Assembly: GCF_016124105.1 (NCBI RefSeq)
Contig: NZ_JADGMQ010000014.1
Coordinates: 1 to 64,000 of the forward strand
DNA from: Aquamicrobium zhengzhouense
Lineage (GTDB): Bacteria; Pseudomonadota; Alphaproteobacteria; Rhizobiales; Rhizobiaceae
Direction: 5' to 3'
DNA: 64,000 nt
Part shown: positions 40,949 to 50,431 of the stretch, piece after piece
Position numbering within the stretch: the stretch's first letter is position 1
Layout of the letters: each line of letters begins with the position of its first letter
Notes under the pieces: generated by a model
The model's database searches: none
Told to the model about the DNA's origin: nothing
Seen by the model: only the letters and a program-made list of their open reading frames with translations
Position numbers and translations under genes: made by a program

Positions 40949-41428
40949 TCAGTTCAACAGTCCCGGTCCTGCCTGGTTCTGGGTCAGGACGCTGTCGAGC
41001 GCGATCAGGCTGATCATTCGCCCCTCCATTGCGATCACTCCCTTCATGAAGGAGCGCGCAAGCTCCGAGGCCACGTTGGGCGTCGGCTGGATGGACGATG
41101 AATTAACGGTGAGAATGTCGGACACAGCATCGACCAGCAGACCGATCGTCTGACGTCCTACCTGTGTGATAATGATGACGTGGCGTGCGCTCGGCTCTGC
41201 TGCGGGAAAGCCGAGACGAGCCGCAAGGTCCACAACCGGCAGCACCGCACCGCGCAGATTGATCACACCCTTCACGTAATGTGAGGAGTGCGGCAGCGGC
41301 GTTGTCGGCGTCCAGCCACGGATGTCACGCACCGACATGATGTCGACGCAGAACTCCTGCTCCCCCAGACGAAAGGCGATCAGTTCGTTGTTGGCGGCGG
41401 AAGCGCCGCTTTCCTGCATCTCAGTCAT
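40949..41428 (-). CDS. cheW: Chemotaxis coupling protein CheW
   Basis: A 159-residue adaptor that joins receptors to CheA. The CheW domain is complete ([61 protein letters not shown]). ATG 41428 has GAGGAG upstream and overlaps the end of cheA by 4 bases (ATGA-type coupling). Confidence 0.95.
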   Translation of the reverse strand: MTEMQESGASAANNELIAFRLGEQEFCVDIMSVRDIRGWTPTTPLPHSSHYVKGVINLRGAVLPVVDLAARLGFPAAEPSARHVIIITQVGRQTIGLLVDAVSDILTVNSSSIQPTPNVASELARSFMKGVIAMEGRMISLIALDSVLTQNQAGPGLLN

Positions 41429-43719
41429 GCTGCGCTCCTCTTGCGGTTGGTGTCGATCCGCGCGGTTTCAGTTCGCGAGCCGGCGACGATTGAATCGACG
41501 TCAAGAATGACGGCGACGCGCCCGTCGCCCAGAATGGTTGCGGCGGCCACCCCAAAGACGTGGCCATAATTCGTTTCAAGGCTTTTGATAACCACTTGCT
41601 GCTGGCCGATGATGCCATCCACCATCAGGGCGCACTGGGACTGGTTCTCGGTCTCGACCATGACAGCAACACTCTGCATCGGGTCGGCTTCCGTTTCCCG
41701 ATAGCCGAGCACCGCGCCGACGTCGATCAATGGGGTGAAGGAGCCGCGAATTGCAATGACACGCGACTTTTCCCCGAGGCTGTGGACGTCCGATTCCTTC
41801 GGCTGCAACGTCTCGACGATGGTGGAAAGCGGTACGACCAGTGTCTGATCGGCAACCGTTACAACCATGCCGTCGAGCACAGCCAGAGTGAGCGGCAGGG
41901 AGAGGGTGAAGGTCGTGCCCTGGCCGGGGCGCGAGGAGATCGTGATGCGACCGCCAAGCGCCTGGATCGAGCGTCGAACGACATCCATGCCGACGCCGCG
42001 GCCCGATACATCCGAGACCGTCGAAGCCGTCGAAAAGCCCGGTGCGAAGATCAGGTCGTCGATCTCGGCATCGGTAAGCTGAGCGTCTTCGGCGATGATG
42101 TTCTTGCGAACGGCAATCTCGCGCACGCGGGCACGGTTGATCCCGGAACCGTCATCCGAAACTTCGATGACGACACGGCCGGAGCGATGCGCCGCGACCA
42201 TGCGAACGACGCCCTGTTCGGGCTTTCCCTTCGCCAGACGTTCTTCCGGCTTTTCAATGCCGTGATCGATCGCATTGCGGATCATGTGGGTCAGCGGGTC
42301 GGCCAGCCGTTCGATGACGGTCTTGTCGACCTCGCAGTTTTCGCCCTCGGTGATCAATCGAACCGACTTGCCGGTCATGTCGGCGACTTCACGCACCACA
42401 CGCGACATGCGCTGGAAGATCGGACGCACCGGCTGGGCACGAATTGCCATGACCGAGTCCTGAATCTCGCGCGTCAAATGTTCGAGATCGTCGAGGCCGA
42501 CGGCGACGTCGGAGAGACGAGCGATGCCCGCTTCCATCACGCGCTGCGCCAGCATCGACTGGTTGATCACCAACTCGCCGACGAGATCGATCAAACGATC
42601 GACCCGATCGAGATCAACGCGGATCGTGGCACTGGGGGCCGGGGTTGATGCAGCTGCCGGAGCATTTGTCGGAGCCTGCATGACAGGTGCTGCAGCCGGA
42701 ACCTCTTCCGCGGGCTGAGCCCGGGTCAAGGAAACAGGTGCAGGGGCAAGGTCGGGAACCGGTTGCACCGGAGCCTCGGCGACCGGATCAACTGCCGCTT
42801 CAACCTGTGCCAGCACTTCCTGTACCACCTGATCCGCGTCATCTGCGGCTGTGATCAGACCTGCGAGCATCGGGCGGATCTCAAGGTCGCAGTCGAGCTC
42901 GACGAACTCGAAGATCTCGCGAATTTCAGCTTCGGGGCACTCGGTCCTGATCTGGATTGTCCAGGAAAAATATGCGCCTTCCGGATCAATGGCGTCGATC
43001 AGCGGCAGATCGGAATGATCGCAGGTAACGCTCATCTCGCCCATGCGGCCAAGTTCGCGCAGCAGGCGCAGCGCGTCGTTGGCCTTGGCGTAAAGTTCCG
43101 GCTTGGGGCGGAAGCGGATCTCGAAGCCCTCGATGCGCTCGGCATCTTCTGCGAGGATTGCGTCGAAATCGATCGCAACCGGCGCAAATCCGAACTCGTC
43201 GGTCTGCGGTTCGGCCGGGGTCTCGTCCGCAAAGTCGAACGAGACTGGCGTCACGACAAACCCAAACTCATCCGGATCGCCTGCCGCTGGAGCGGGGGCA
43301 GGTTCGGCTGACACTGGTTCAGCGGGTCCGGCGGAGATGCCGCAGGCCTTGTTCAGCTCGTCGGTCATCTGCGCCACGCGCACCTCATCGACCGAGCCGC
43401 CGTCTCGGGAGACGCGAACAAGATCCGCCAGGATGTCGGCGGAGCGCAGCATCAGCCTTACGATCTGCGGTGAAATCTCGATCTTGCCGCTGCGCATGCC
43501 GTCGAGAGTGGTCTCGAATGTATGGGCAAAGCGAACGAGATCATCGAGGCCGAACGCGCCGGCACCACCCTTGATGGAGTGAACCGCGCGGAATACCGCG
43601 TTGATCGTCTCGAGATCGCCTTCCTCGCGTTCAATCGTGAGGAGGCCGTCTTCCAGTTCGGCCAGCTGCTCCTCGCATTCCTGGAAGAAGGTCTGCTTGA
43701 TGGCTGCCATCGTGTCCAT
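41425..43719 (-). CDS. cheA: Chemotaxis histidine kinase CheA
   Basis: A 764-residue cytoplasmic kinase that phosphorylates CheY in response to receptor state. Domains in order: Hpt with phospho-accepting His47 ([14 protein letters not shown]), an acidic Ala/Pro-rich region with a CheY-binding-like part (about 130-370), dimerisation ([23 protein letters not shown]), HATPase (N-box [13 protein letters not shown]-boxes DDGSGI and GRGVGMDVV) and a C-terminal CheW-like domain. All kinase motifs are intact. It is preceded by cheY and the STAS gene and overlaps cheW. Confidence 0.97.
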   Translation of the reverse strand: MDTMAAIKQTFFQECEEQLAELEDGLLTIEREEGDLETINAVFRAVHSIKGGAGAFGLDDLVRFAHTFETTLDGMRSGKIEISPQIVRLMLRSADILADLVRVSRDGGSVDEVRVAQMTDELNKACGISAGPAEPVSAEPAPAPAAGDPDEFGFVVTPVSFDFADETPAEPQTDEFGFAPVAIDFDAILAEDAERIEGFEIRFRPKPELYAKANDALRLLRELGRMGEMSVTCDHSDLPLIDAIDPEGAYFSWTIQIRTECPEAEIREIFEFVELDCDLEIRPMLAGLITAADDADQVVQEVLAQVEAAVDPVAEAPVQPVPDLAPAPVSLTRAQPAEEVPAAAPVMQAPTNAPAAASTPAPSATIRVDLDRVDRLIDLVGELVINQSMLAQRVMEAGIARLSDVAVGLDDLEHLTREIQDSVMAIRAQPVRPIFQRMSRVVREVADMTGKSVRLITEGENCEVDKTVIERLADPLTHMIRNAIDHGIEKPEERLAKGKPEQGVVRMVAAHRSGRVVIEVSDDGSGINRARVREIAVRKNIIAEDAQLTDAEIDDLIFAPGFSTASTVSDVSGRGVGMDVVRRSIQALGGRITISSRPGQGTTFTLSLPLTLAVLDGMVVTVADQTLVVPLSTIVETLQPKESDVHSLGEKSRVIAIRGSFTPLIDVGAVLGYRETEADPMQSVAVMVETENQSQCALMVDGIIGQQQVVIKSLETNYGHVFGVAAATILGDGRVAVILDVDSIVAGSRTETARIDTNRKRSAA

Positions 43720-43738
43720 GAGTCTTCCCCCCTAGGCC

Positions 43739-44104
43739 TCAGGCTGCGACGCGGTTGATTGCGGATACCAGCTTGGCGGGATCGAACGGCTTGATGATCC
43801 ACCCGCTGGCACCAGCGCGGCGCGCCCTGTCCTTCTTGTCGTCGGTGCTTTCGGTGGTCAGCACCAGAATCGGGATGGCGCGATGCTTCGCATTCCCGCG
43901 CACGGCTTCGATGAAACCAAAGCCGTCGAGACGAGGCATGTTGATGTCCGTGATGATGACGTCGGGCGAGCAGGTCTCCAGCACCTCCAAGCCGTGGACC
44001 CCGTCCTCCGCCTGGACGACCTCCATGCCCGCATCCAGCAGAGCTGCCTTCAACATCTCGCGGATCGTGCGAGAATCGTCGACGGTCAGAATGGTCATAG
44101 GCAT
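43739..44104 (-). CDS. cheY: Chemotaxis response regulator CheY (first copy)
   Basis: A 121-residue receiver protein. D9-D10 bind the metal, D53 (VIITDINMPRLDG) accepts phosphate, and TTES and IIKPFD give the switch Thr and Lys. The ATG at 44104 has AAGGAA upstream; a longer open frame to 44251 overlaps the STAS gene and is not used. It sits between the STAS gene and cheA, the same place as cheY1 in rhizobial che operons. Confidence 0.93.
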   Translation of the reverse strand: MPMTILTVDDSRTIREMLKAALLDAGMEVVQAEDGVHGLEVLETCSPDVIITDINMPRLDGFGFIEAVRGNAKHRAIPILVLTTESTDDKKDRARRAGASGWIIKPFDPAKLVSAINRVAA

Positions 44105-44106
44105 CG

Positions 44107-44391
44107 TCAGTGGTTCCTTGACGTGAAGTTCGAAAGTTCCAGACCGGCGATTTCGATAGCGTCGGTAAAGGCGGGTGATGGTTCGGAAATCGCCAGCGAC
44201 GAGCCGTCTGTCCTCCAGGTCGATGCAGCCGAAAGCAGAACCTGCAGACACTGCGCGCCCACGCGCTCGATTTGTGACGCGTTGAGCAGAACGTCGCGCC
44301 CACGCAGAGCCAGAAGCTGGTTAGCCAAGGGCGAAGCCGCCTTGATGTCCAGTTCGGTCGGAAGCGTTACGCATTCAGTTGCATTGCCCAT
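44107..44391 (-). CDS. STAS domain protein of the che operon
   Basis: A 94-residue single-domain protein with STAS-like features: LPTELDIKAASPLANQLLALRGRDVLLNASQIERVGAQCLQVLLSAASTW. In anti-sigma antagonists a Ser or Thr after the D(A/S)S motif is phosphorylated; here the loop reads NASQIERVGAQC, so phosphorylation is doubtful. ATG 44391 has GGGAGG upstream; a TTG two codons up is unlikely. A STAS gene between the receptor and cheY1 is standard in rhizobial che operons; its role is unknown. Confidence 0.85.
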   Translation of the reverse strand: MGNATECVTLPTELDIKAASPLANQLLALRGRDVLLNASQIERVGAQCLQVLLSAASTWRTDGSSLAISEPSPAFTDAIEIAGLELSNFTSRNH

Positions 44392-44403
44392 TGCCAACCT
44401 CCC

Positions 44404-46008
44404 TTAAAATTCTTCCCAGTCATTTGTGTCCGGCGCGATGGAATAAGCGGCGGCGCCTTGGCTGTGAAAGGCGGGTCGTGTTGCTGCCGGGGTGTAAGCG
44501 GGTGCGCGCACCGGCTTTTCCACGCGGCGGTTCTTTTTCTGGCTGTCGCCAAGCATGAAGGCCGAGACGTTTTCGGCGAGCGCGGAGGCTTCGCTGCGCA
44601 GCGAGTGCACAGCGGCCGTGGTCTGTTCGACCATCGCGGCGTTCTGCTGCGTGCCTTGGTCCATTTCGCTAACAGCCGTGTTGATGTCGGAAAGACCGAT
44701 CGACTGTTCGCGCGAGGACGAGGCGATGCTTGCGACCAGCTCGTCAATCTCGATCACGCTGGAGATGATCCGCTCCGAGACCTCGCCAGTCTCGGCCATC
44801 AACTTCACGCCCTGGTCGACTTGGGCAGAGCTTGTGGAGATCAGGCCCTTGATCTGCTTGGCAGCTTCTGCCGAACGTTGAGCAAGAGCGCGCACTTCAG
44901 ATGCAACGACGGCAAAGCCGCGACCTGCCTCACCGGCGCGAGCAGCTTCAACGCCGGCATTCAGCGCCAGAAGATTGGTCTGGAAGGCGATCTCGTCGAT
45001 GACGCCGATGATCTGAGAAATTTCCTGCGACGACTTGGCGATCTCGCTGATCGCGCGAACGGCGCTGCTGACGATCTCGCCGGAATGCTTGGCCTCATCA
45101 CGGGTGGAAACGACCTTTGCCGCGGCCTGAGAAGCTCCCTCGGCGGCGCGCTTGACGCTCACGGTCAGCTGGTTCAACGCTGCGGCGGTCTGCTCGAGGC
45201 GCATTGCCTGATGCTCGGTGCGCTGGGCCAGATCATCGGCAGCGTGACCGATTTCAGCGGAGCTTGAACCGATGCTGTCGGCGGAGTCTGCGACCTGAAC
45301 GAGGGTGCCGGAAAGAGCAACGATCGCGTCGTTGAAGTCCGCCTTGAGCTGCGCGAATTCAGGTGCGAGATCCTCGGTCAGACGGGTGGACATGTCTCCA
45401 CTTGCGACCTGGCGAAGTGCTGCGGTGATTGCGGTGACAGCCTGCTGCTGGCGACGCTCGGCCTCGAGGCGCTCGGCTTCTGCCTTCTGGCGCTGCTCTT
45501 CCTGGGCATCCAGATAGGTCGAAATTGCCAGATCCATGTCCAGAAGGACGGCCTTCATCAACGCGCTCAGCGACGCGCTCATGGCTTCCGGCGCTGTGCG
45601 ACGGCTGAAAAGACCAGGCCACTGCTCCTTGACGACAGCCTGAATCAGGCGTTCGAACACCAGCGCGTAGCCGCCAATATACCAGGTTGGCTCCAGGCCG
45701 AGACGGGCGTGAGTCTGGCCGATGCGCTTGACGGCAGCTTCATAGTCCGGACCGTAATTTGCGTCCGCGATGACGTTCCAATGAGCTTCCTGACGCCCCT
45801 TGGCTCCCGCCATGTGGGTGTCGGAGGAGAAGAAGCGAGCTGTTTGCGGCGTGTTGCGCACCTTCTCGTAAAACTCGGTAAGCGCAGGCCCCAGATTGCT
45901 CGCCAGAGTCGGCTTCAGCTCACGCAGTTTCGTGCGAGTTGCTGTGTCAAGACCCATGAAATTCAGACGGTCTTCGAGCGACGTCCCGTTGGCATGCAAA
46001 ACGGCCAT
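44404..46008 (-). CDS. Globin-coupled methyl-accepting chemotaxis protein
   Basis: A soluble receptor of 534 residues without membrane segments. Residues about 1-165 form a sensor globin (protoglobin/HemAT-like); H100 in [19 protein letters not shown] is the expected proximal haem ligand. A coiled coil and HAMP-like part (about 165-245) follow, then the MCP signalling domain with the hairpin tip [31 protein letters not shown]. The C-terminal pentapeptide DWEEF resembles the NWETF-type tether for CheR and CheB. Oxygen or redox sensing is likely. IcpA holds the same place in rhizobial che operons. First gene of this operon. Confidence 0.92.
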   Translation of the reverse strand: MAVLHANGTSLEDRLNFMGLDTATRTKLRELKPTLASNLGPALTEFYEKVRNTPQTARFFSSDTHMAGAKGRQEAHWNVIADANYGPDYEAAVKRIGQTHARLGLEPTWYIGGYALVFERLIQAVVKEQWPGLFSRRTAPEAMSASLSALMKAVLLDMDLAISTYLDAQEEQRQKAEAERLEAERRQQQAVTAITAALRQVASGDMSTRLTEDLAPEFAQLKADFNDAIVALSGTLVQVADSADSIGSSSAEIGHAADDLAQRTEHQAMRLEQTAAALNQLTVSVKRAAEGASQAAAKVVSTRDEAKHSGEIVSSAVRAISEIAKSSQEISQIIGVIDEIAFQTNLLALNAGVEAARAGEAGRGFAVVASEVRALAQRSAEAAKQIKGLISTSSAQVDQGVKLMAETGEVSERIISSVIEIDELVASIASSSREQSIGLSDINTAVSEMDQGTQQNAAMVEQTTAAVHSLRSEASALAENVSAFMLGDSQKKNRRVEKPVRAPAYTPAATRPAFHSQGAAAYSIAPDTNDWEEF

Positions 46009-46203
46009 ATGCTGATAGTCCCGAGCCGCAAAGTGGCGGCTTACGCTGAAATGGAAATCGCATTCCGGTGAATTCCGGATCGGGTGCGCGGCATCATGCC
46101 TTTGGTGCCCCCACCAAGCCCCTCAGGATGAGATAGACCTCATTCGTTTCGCCATTGTTAACACAACCCCTTGGACGCAAAGGCATTCGGGAATTGTGTA
46201 CAA

Positions 46204-46233
46204 ACAAAAAGGAGGCCGGACGATGCCGGCCTC
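46204..46233 (-). terminator. Intrinsic terminator of ridA
   Basis: On the minus strand: stem GAGGCCGG / CCGGCCTC with a 6-base loop, followed by CTTTTTGTTTG. It lies 27 bases after the ridA stop, separating ridA from the che operon downstream. The rest of the 250-base gap up to the receptor gene shows no clear promoter. Confidence 0.9.
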
Positions 46234-46259
46234 TTTGGAAAGAAAAACGTTGATCTGTG

Positions 46260-46607
46260 TCAGGCGTTCTGCGCAGCGACCACAATGATCTCCACGCGAT
46301 ACTGCGATGCTGCGAGCTTCACCTCGCCAGTCGCGCGTGCGGGAGTATTGGCCGGGTCAACCCAAGCTTCCCAAACCGCGTTCATCTCGTCGAAGTCAGC
46401 AATGTCTGCCAGCCAGATTTGTGCCGACAGGATCCGTGACTTTGTCGAATTTGCCAGAGCGAGCAGCCGGTCGATCTCTTTTAGTGTGGCTTCGGTCTGT
46501 GCCTTGACGGTATCGCCTTCGCCAACCTGACCCGCCAGATAGACGATGCCGTTGTGCGTAACGGCCTGGCTCATGCGAGGGCCGACTTCGTGACGGGTAA
46601 TGCTCAT
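46260..46607 (-). CDS. RidA family protein (reactive enamine/imine deaminase type)
   Basis: A 115-residue YjgF/RidA-fold protein. RidA enzymes hydrolyse reactive enamines and imines made by PLP enzymes and amino-acid oxidases. The motif TPARATGEVKLA contains the conserved Arg that holds the substrate carboxylate, and GIVYLAGQVGEG and the C-terminal YRVEIIVVAAQ fit the family. It belongs to one of the Rid subfamilies rather than to archetypal RidA, so the substrate is uncertain. GGAGGAATAT precedes the ATG. A promoter-like pair lies upstream and a terminator follows, so it is probably monocistronic. Confidence 0.9.
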   Translation of the reverse strand: MSITRHEVGPRMSQAVTHNGIVYLAGQVGEGDTVKAQTEATLKEIDRLLALANSTKSRILSAQIWLADIADFDEMNAVWEAWVDPANTPARATGEVKLAASQYRVEIIVVAAQNA

Positions 46608-46631
46608 ATATTCCTCCTGCTTGAGCGCTCA

Positions 46632-46660
46632 CTACTATTGTCTTGCAGATGGTTGCGCAA
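46632..46660 (-). promoter_or_regulatory. Candidate ridA promoter
   Basis: On the minus strand: TTGCGC (-35) and TAGTAG (-10) with a 17-base spacer in the 55-base gap between the LysR gene and ridA. Confidence 0.35.
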
Positions 46661-46662
46661 CT

Positions 46663-47544
46663 TTAGACGAAGCTTGCCCGCATCGCGTTGACTTCATCTG
46701 CTATGAAATTTGTCACGGCCTGAATGCGCCGGAGAGTGCGAACGGATTCGTGGTAGACCAGCCAGTAGGAACGGCGGATTGGTGGTGCGGCGGGAACCGG
46801 CACGAGTTCCGGGTGCATCCGCGCGATGAAGGTGTGCAGGATCGCAATTCCTGCGCCCGAACGTGCTGCTTCAACCTGACCGAGAGCCGACGAGACTGAA
46901 AAGCTTGCTGGCCAGTCCGGCAATATTTCCTGCGCATAATCAAGGGAAGGGCTGATGACGAGGTCCGGCACGTAGCCAATCAGCTTGTGGTTGCGCAGAT
47001 CGGTCAAGTTCCCGGGAATTCCATGCGCTTCGGCATAGTCCCGCGATGCATAAAGGCCGAGCGTGTACTCCACCAGCTTCGAGGCGATCAGACGGCCTTC
47101 AGTTGGGCGCTCGACGGTGACCGCGATGTCCGCTTCCCGCCTCGACAAGGAGAATGATCGCGGCACCGGCACCAGCTGGATCGCAAGCGAGGGATAGCGC
47201 CGGGTCAGAGCGCCGAGCCGGGGGGCAAGGAAGGCAACCCCCACTCCGTCAGGTGCCCCGACCCGGACGGTTCCGGACACATCGTCACTTTCACCGGCAA
47301 GTTCGGAGCGCGCCGCGATCATGTCGGCCTCAACCCGTTCTGCAATCGCCATGAAGCGCTCGCCCTGCTCGGTCAGTTCCGAGCCGGTGGTCAAGCGGCG
47401 AAACAGCTTGGCACCGAGGTCTTGTTCAAGCGCCGCGATCCGCCGGGATACGGTCGCGTGGTTGAGACCGAGGCGTCGGGAGGCTCCCAGGATCTGCCCC
47501 GCACGTGCCACCGCAAGGAAAATGCGTACGTCGTCCCAATTCAT
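46663..47544 (-). CDS. LysR family transcriptional regulator
   Basis: A 293-residue regulator with an N-terminal winged helix-turn-helix (NWDDVRIFLAVARAGQILGASRRLGLNHATVSRRIAALEQDLGAKLF) and a LysR substrate-binding domain (about 90-290). ATG 47544 has GAGGTGA before it; GTG at 47550 is an alternative. It is divergent from mmsA over a 143-base gap containing the palindrome CGAAATTTCG, which suggests that it controls mmsA and itself. The effector may be a valine-degradation or inositol-type intermediate, by context only. Confidence 0.92.
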   Translation of the reverse strand: MNWDDVRIFLAVARAGQILGASRRLGLNHATVSRRIAALEQDLGAKLFRRLTTGSELTEQGERFMAIAERVEADMIAARSELAGESDDVSGTVRVGAPDGVGVAFLAPRLGALTRRYPSLAIQLVPVPRSFSLSRREADIAVTVERPTEGRLIASKLVEYTLGLYASRDYAEAHGIPGNLTDLRNHKLIGYVPDLVISPSLDYAQEILPDWPASFSVSSALGQVEAARSGAGIAILHTFIARMHPELVPVPAAPPIRRSYWLVYHESVRTLRRIQAVTNFIADEVNAMRASFV

Positions 47545-47596
47545 GATCACCTCACCACGGAGTTGCAGAAGATCATGTCCTGAGGCGGAAGGATAT

Positions 47597-47606
47597 CGAA
47601 ATTTCG
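47597..47606. promoter_or_regulatory. Palindrome in the LysR-mmsA gap (candidate LysR site)
   Basis: CGAAATTTCG is a perfect 10-base palindrome 53 bases from the LysR start and 82 bases from the mmsA start. A second ATTTCG occurs at 47621-47626. LysR sites usually have a T-N11-A core with dyad symmetry; this is the most symmetric sequence in the gap. Confidence 0.4.
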
Positions 47607-47687
47607 CACAACAGATGCGGATTTCGTGACGTTGCTTTGCCTTTGGGGAAGCCTGACAATGCGGAAAAGTTTTCAGGGAGAAAGACG

Positions 47688-49184
47688 ATGATAGAGATCG
47701 GTCATTTCATCGGCGGTAAGCGCGTCGCCGGAACCAGCGGACGCAGCCAGGATGTCATGCAGCCTCTGGACGGGTCCGTGCGGGGGAAGGTTGCGCTGGC
47801 ATCTGCGGCTGAACTGCGTGCGGCTGTTGAGAACGCGAAGGCAGCTCAGCCTGCATGGGGCGCAACCAATCCGCAGCGCCGCGTCCGCGTTCTAATGAAG
47901 TTCCTTGAACTGGTTCATGCGGAATATGATGAACTTGCCGAAACTCTCGCGCGCGAACATGGCAAGACCATCGCTGACGCAAAGGGTGACATCCAGCGTG
48001 GACTGGAGGTTGTGGAAGTCTGTATTGGTGCGCCGCACATGCTCAAGGGCGAGTTCACCGATGGTGCCGGGCCCGGCATTGATACTTATTCCATGCGCCA
48101 GCCACTGGGCGTCGTCGCCGGTATCACCCCGTTCAATTTCCCGGCGATGATCCCGCTGTGGAAGATTGCGCCGGCCATTGCGTCAGGCAACGCATTCATC
48201 CTCAAGCCATCGGAGCGTGACCCGTCCGTGCCGATGCGCATCGCCGAGCTTTTCATGGAAGCAGGTCTGCCGGCCGGCATCCTCAACGTCGTCAATGGCG
48301 ACAAGGAGGTCGTCGACGCCATCCTTGATGACCCGGATATCAAAGCGGTCGGCTTTGTCGGCTCGACGCCGATTGCCCAGTACATCTATGCACGCGGTTG
48401 TGCGAACGGAAAGCGCGTACAGTGCTTCGGCGGCGCCAAGAACCACATGATCATCATGCCTGATGCCGACATGGACCAGACGGTCGATGCACTGATCGGT
48501 GCCGGGTATGGTTCTGCCGGCGAGCGCTGCATGGCCGTATCGGTTGCTGTTCCGGTCGGACAGGAAACCGCTGATCGTCTGATCGAGAAGCTGATCCCGC
48601 GCGTCGAGAGCCTGAAGGTCGGTCCGTCGACCGATTCTTCGGCTGACTTCGGTCCGCTGGTTACCAAGGAAGCGCTGGCCCGGGTGAAGGGCTATGTGGA
48701 CACCGGCGTTCAGGAAGGTGCGAAGCTGGTCGTCGATGGCCGCAACTTCACGCTGCAGGGTTACGAGAACGGCTACTATATGGGCGGCTGTCTCTTCGAC
48801 CATGTAACGCCGGACATGCGCATCTATAAGGAAGAGATCTTCGGGCCGGTGCTGTCTGTGGTTCGCGCTGACAATTATGAAGACGCGATCCGCCTGCCGA
48901 ACGAGCATGAATACGGCAACGGCGTTGCAATCTTCACCCGCGACGGTGACGCGGCCCGCGACTTCGCCTCGCGCGTCGAAGTCGGCATGGTCGGCATCAA
49001 CGTGCCGATCCCGGTTCCGATTGCGTACTACACCTTCGGTGGCTGGAAGGCGTCGGGCTTCGGCGATCTCAACCAGCATGGCCCCGACGCATTCCGTTTC
49101 TACACCAAGACCAAGACGGTCACTTCGCGTTGGCCCTCTGGCATCAAGGACGGTGCGGAATTCGTCATTCCAACGATGAAGTAG
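47688..49184 (+). CDS. mmsA: CoA-acylating methylmalonate-semialdehyde dehydrogenase
   Basis: Converts methylmalonate semialdehyde (or malonate semialdehyde) with CoA and NAD to propionyl-CoA (or acetyl-CoA), in valine, inositol or beta-alanine breakdown. The 498-residue aldehyde dehydrogenase has the family N-terminus IGHFIGGKRVAGTSGR, the cofactor region GITPFNFPAMIPLWKIAPAIASGN, and the catalytic Cys in GSAGERCMAVSVAVPVG; GERCMA is diagnostic for MmsA. ATG 47688 has AGGGAG upstream. It is divergent from a LysR regulator and followed by a terminator. Other valine-pathway genes are not adjacent. Confidence 0.95.
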   Translation: MIEIGHFIGGKRVAGTSGRSQDVMQPLDGSVRGKVALASAAELRAAVENAKAAQPAWGATNPQRRVRVLMKFLELVHAEYDELAETLAREHGKTIADAKGDIQRGLEVVEVCIGAPHMLKGEFTDGAGPGIDTYSMRQPLGVVAGITPFNFPAMIPLWKIAPAIASGNAFILKPSERDPSVPMRIAELFMEAGLPAGILNVVNGDKEVVDAILDDPDIKAVGFVGSTPIAQYIYARGCANGKRVQCFGGAKNHMIIMPDADMDQTVDALIGAGYGSAGERCMAVSVAVPVGQETADRLIEKLIPRVESLKVGPSTDSSADFGPLVTKEALARVKGYVDTGVQEGAKLVVDGRNFTLQGYENGYYMGGCLFDHVTPDMRIYKEEIFGPVLSVVRADNYEDAIRLPNEHEYGNGVAIFTRDGDAARDFASRVEVGMVGINVPIPVPIAYYTFGGWKASGFGDLNQHGPDAFRFYTKTKTVTSRWPSGIKDGAEFVIPTMK

Positions 49185-49209
49185 ACGAAGGTTTTTACGA
49201 GTTTCGATG

Positions 49210-49233
49210 CGGGCGCTTTCGGGCGCCCGTTTT
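49210..49233 (+). terminator. Intrinsic terminator of mmsA
   Basis: Stem CGGGCGC / GCGCCCG with a 6-base loop, followed by TTTT, 25 bases after the mmsA stop. Confidence 0.8.
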
Positions 49234-49351
49234 CGTGTCAGATGTTCCTATTACGCCCGTCATAAAATCGTGATGGAACGGGCCTGATCCTCCCTCCTTT
49301 CAAGATCATAGGCGTGTCCCGTCCGGGGCACTGAAAGATGGAGGCGTAATC

Positions 49352-49699
49352 ATGAGGCGCGTTCCGACAGTTTTGGCGATGATGGCGATGGGCGTCACCT
49401 TGAGCGCCTCGCCGCTCGCATCTGCAACCGGAGGCGATGAGCCTGAGGCGCAGTCGGCCGATATGCTTGCAATGGCGATGTGCGGAGACCGCAAGCAGGT
49501 GCTGTCTGATCTTCAGCAGCAGTTCAGCGAGGCTCCAATGGCTATCGGCCAGGTGGACGAGCAAGCCGTGATGGAGATTTTGGTGTCGGAGAGCGGCTCC
49601 TGGACGATCTTGGCAACGGGCACGGATGGTGTCAGTTGCATCGTCTCGGCGGGAGAAGGCTTTCAGAGCACGACGCTGGTTCGCGGCGTGGATATCTGA
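49352..49699 (+). CDS. Small secreted protein, function unknown
   Basis: A 115-residue protein with a signal peptide (MRRVPTVLAMMAMGVTLSASPLASA) and a short mature part. Two Cys (MCGDRKQVL and VSCIVSAGEG) may form a disulfide in the periplasm. Repeating hydrophobic and acidic residues (QAVMEILVSESGSWTILATGTDGVSC) suggest a small beta-domain. GGAGG lies before the ATG. It is convergent with the GntR gene, ending one base before its stop codon. No family was recognised. Confidence 0.7.
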   Translation: MRRVPTVLAMMAMGVTLSASPLASATGGDEPEAQSADMLAMAMCGDRKQVLSDLQQQFSEAPMAIGQVDEQAVMEILVSESGSWTILATGTDGVSCIVSAGEGFQSTTLVRGVDI

Positions 49700-50353
49700 T
49701 CAGCGTCTGGCGGCAGATTCTGCAAGCTCGCGAAGCATGACCATCAGCTTTTCCGCTTCGAGTGCGGCGCGGATTTCGTCGCGGTCGAGGACTGCCCGAA
49801 TGAGGGCGACGTGGTGGCCTGCGGCGCGGGCAAGGCCCGCTTCACTGTGATAGCGATACCAGAAGCGCCGGCTGTGACTTTGCAGCGGCGCTGCAGTTCG
49901 AGCGGCAAAAATGTTGTCCGACGCCTCGCCGATGATTTCATCGAGGAGCTTGTCTGCTTCCAGGAAAGCCAGGACGTCTGACTGCATGACGGCGGCGTGC
50001 ATGGCACGTGCGGCATCCTCCAGCCGAGAACGGCAGGAGGGAGATGCATGTCTCGCTGCGGCTCGGGCGAGGACGGTCTCCACACCGCGGCGCGCTTCCA
50101 CGATCAGGACCCAGTCTTGCGCGCGCAGCGGTGCGATCGCGAGCCCGGCACGCGGACGTATCTCGATGAGCCCTTCCCAGGCGAGCCGTTGAATGGCTTC
50201 ACGAACCGGGGTGCGACCCAGCGCAAGGCTGTCGATCAGGACGCGTTCGGTGACCACCGCTGCTGGTGGCAGCTCAAGGGTGACGATCATTTTTTCGAGC
50301 GCATGATAAGCGCGCTGTGCAGCCGGCTCGGCTACCAGATTGGGGGCAGGCAC
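49700..50353 (-). CDS. GntR family regulator (FadR-type) of the hydroxyproline-like operon
   Basis: A 217-residue repressor-type protein. The N-terminal winged helix reads AYHALEKMIVTLELPPAAVVTERVLIDSLALGRTPVREAIQRLAWEGLIEIRPRAGLAIAP, followed by a helical effector domain of the FCD/FadR type. GTG 50353 (VPAPNLVAEPAAQR) is the start, with AAGGAG six bases upstream; the longer open frame reaches 50419 and would cover an operator. It is divergent from the catabolic genes. Two identical TGATATATCA palindromes lie in the shared region, so it probably represses them and itself. Confidence 0.9.
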   Translation of the reverse strand: MPAPNLVAEPAAQRAYHALEKMIVTLELPPAAVVTERVLIDSLALGRTPVREAIQRLAWEGLIEIRPRAGLAIAPLRAQDWVLIVEARRGVETVLARAAARHASPSCRSRLEDAARAMHAAVMQSDVLAFLEADKLLDEIIGEASDNIFAARTAAPLQSHSRRFWYRYHSEAGLARAAGHHVALIRAVLDRDEIRAALEAEKLMVMLRELAESAARR

Positions 50354-50375
50354 TGCTATCTCCTTCACTGCGCAA

Positions 50376-50385
50376 TGATATATCA
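50376..50385. promoter_or_regulatory. Operator copy 1 (TGATATATCA) near the GntR start
   Basis: A perfect 10-base palindrome 23 bases upstream of the GntR start codon. It is identical to the copy at 50432-50441 and fits a GntR dimer site for self-control. Confidence 0.65.
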
Positions 50386-50399
50386 GGTCCGATCTTCGC

Positions 50400-50429
50400 T
50401 TGACAGGCATATCAGGCACAGGATATCGA
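50400..50429 (+). promoter_or_regulatory. Promoter of the hydroxyproline-like operon
   Basis: TTGACA (-35, 50400-50405, a perfect match) and TATCGA (-10, 50424-50429) with an 18-base spacer. The transcription start would fall near 50436, inside operator copy 2, so a bound regulator would block it. A half-site-like CATATCAGG lies in the spacer. Confidence 0.6.
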
Positions 50430-50431
50430 TC

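Noticed and set aside
47688-49184. mmsA as the missing KGSA dehydrogenase of the hydroxyproline operon
   Set aside because: GERCMA and the overall sequence fit CoA-acylating MmsA; it also has its own divergent LysR regulator and terminator.
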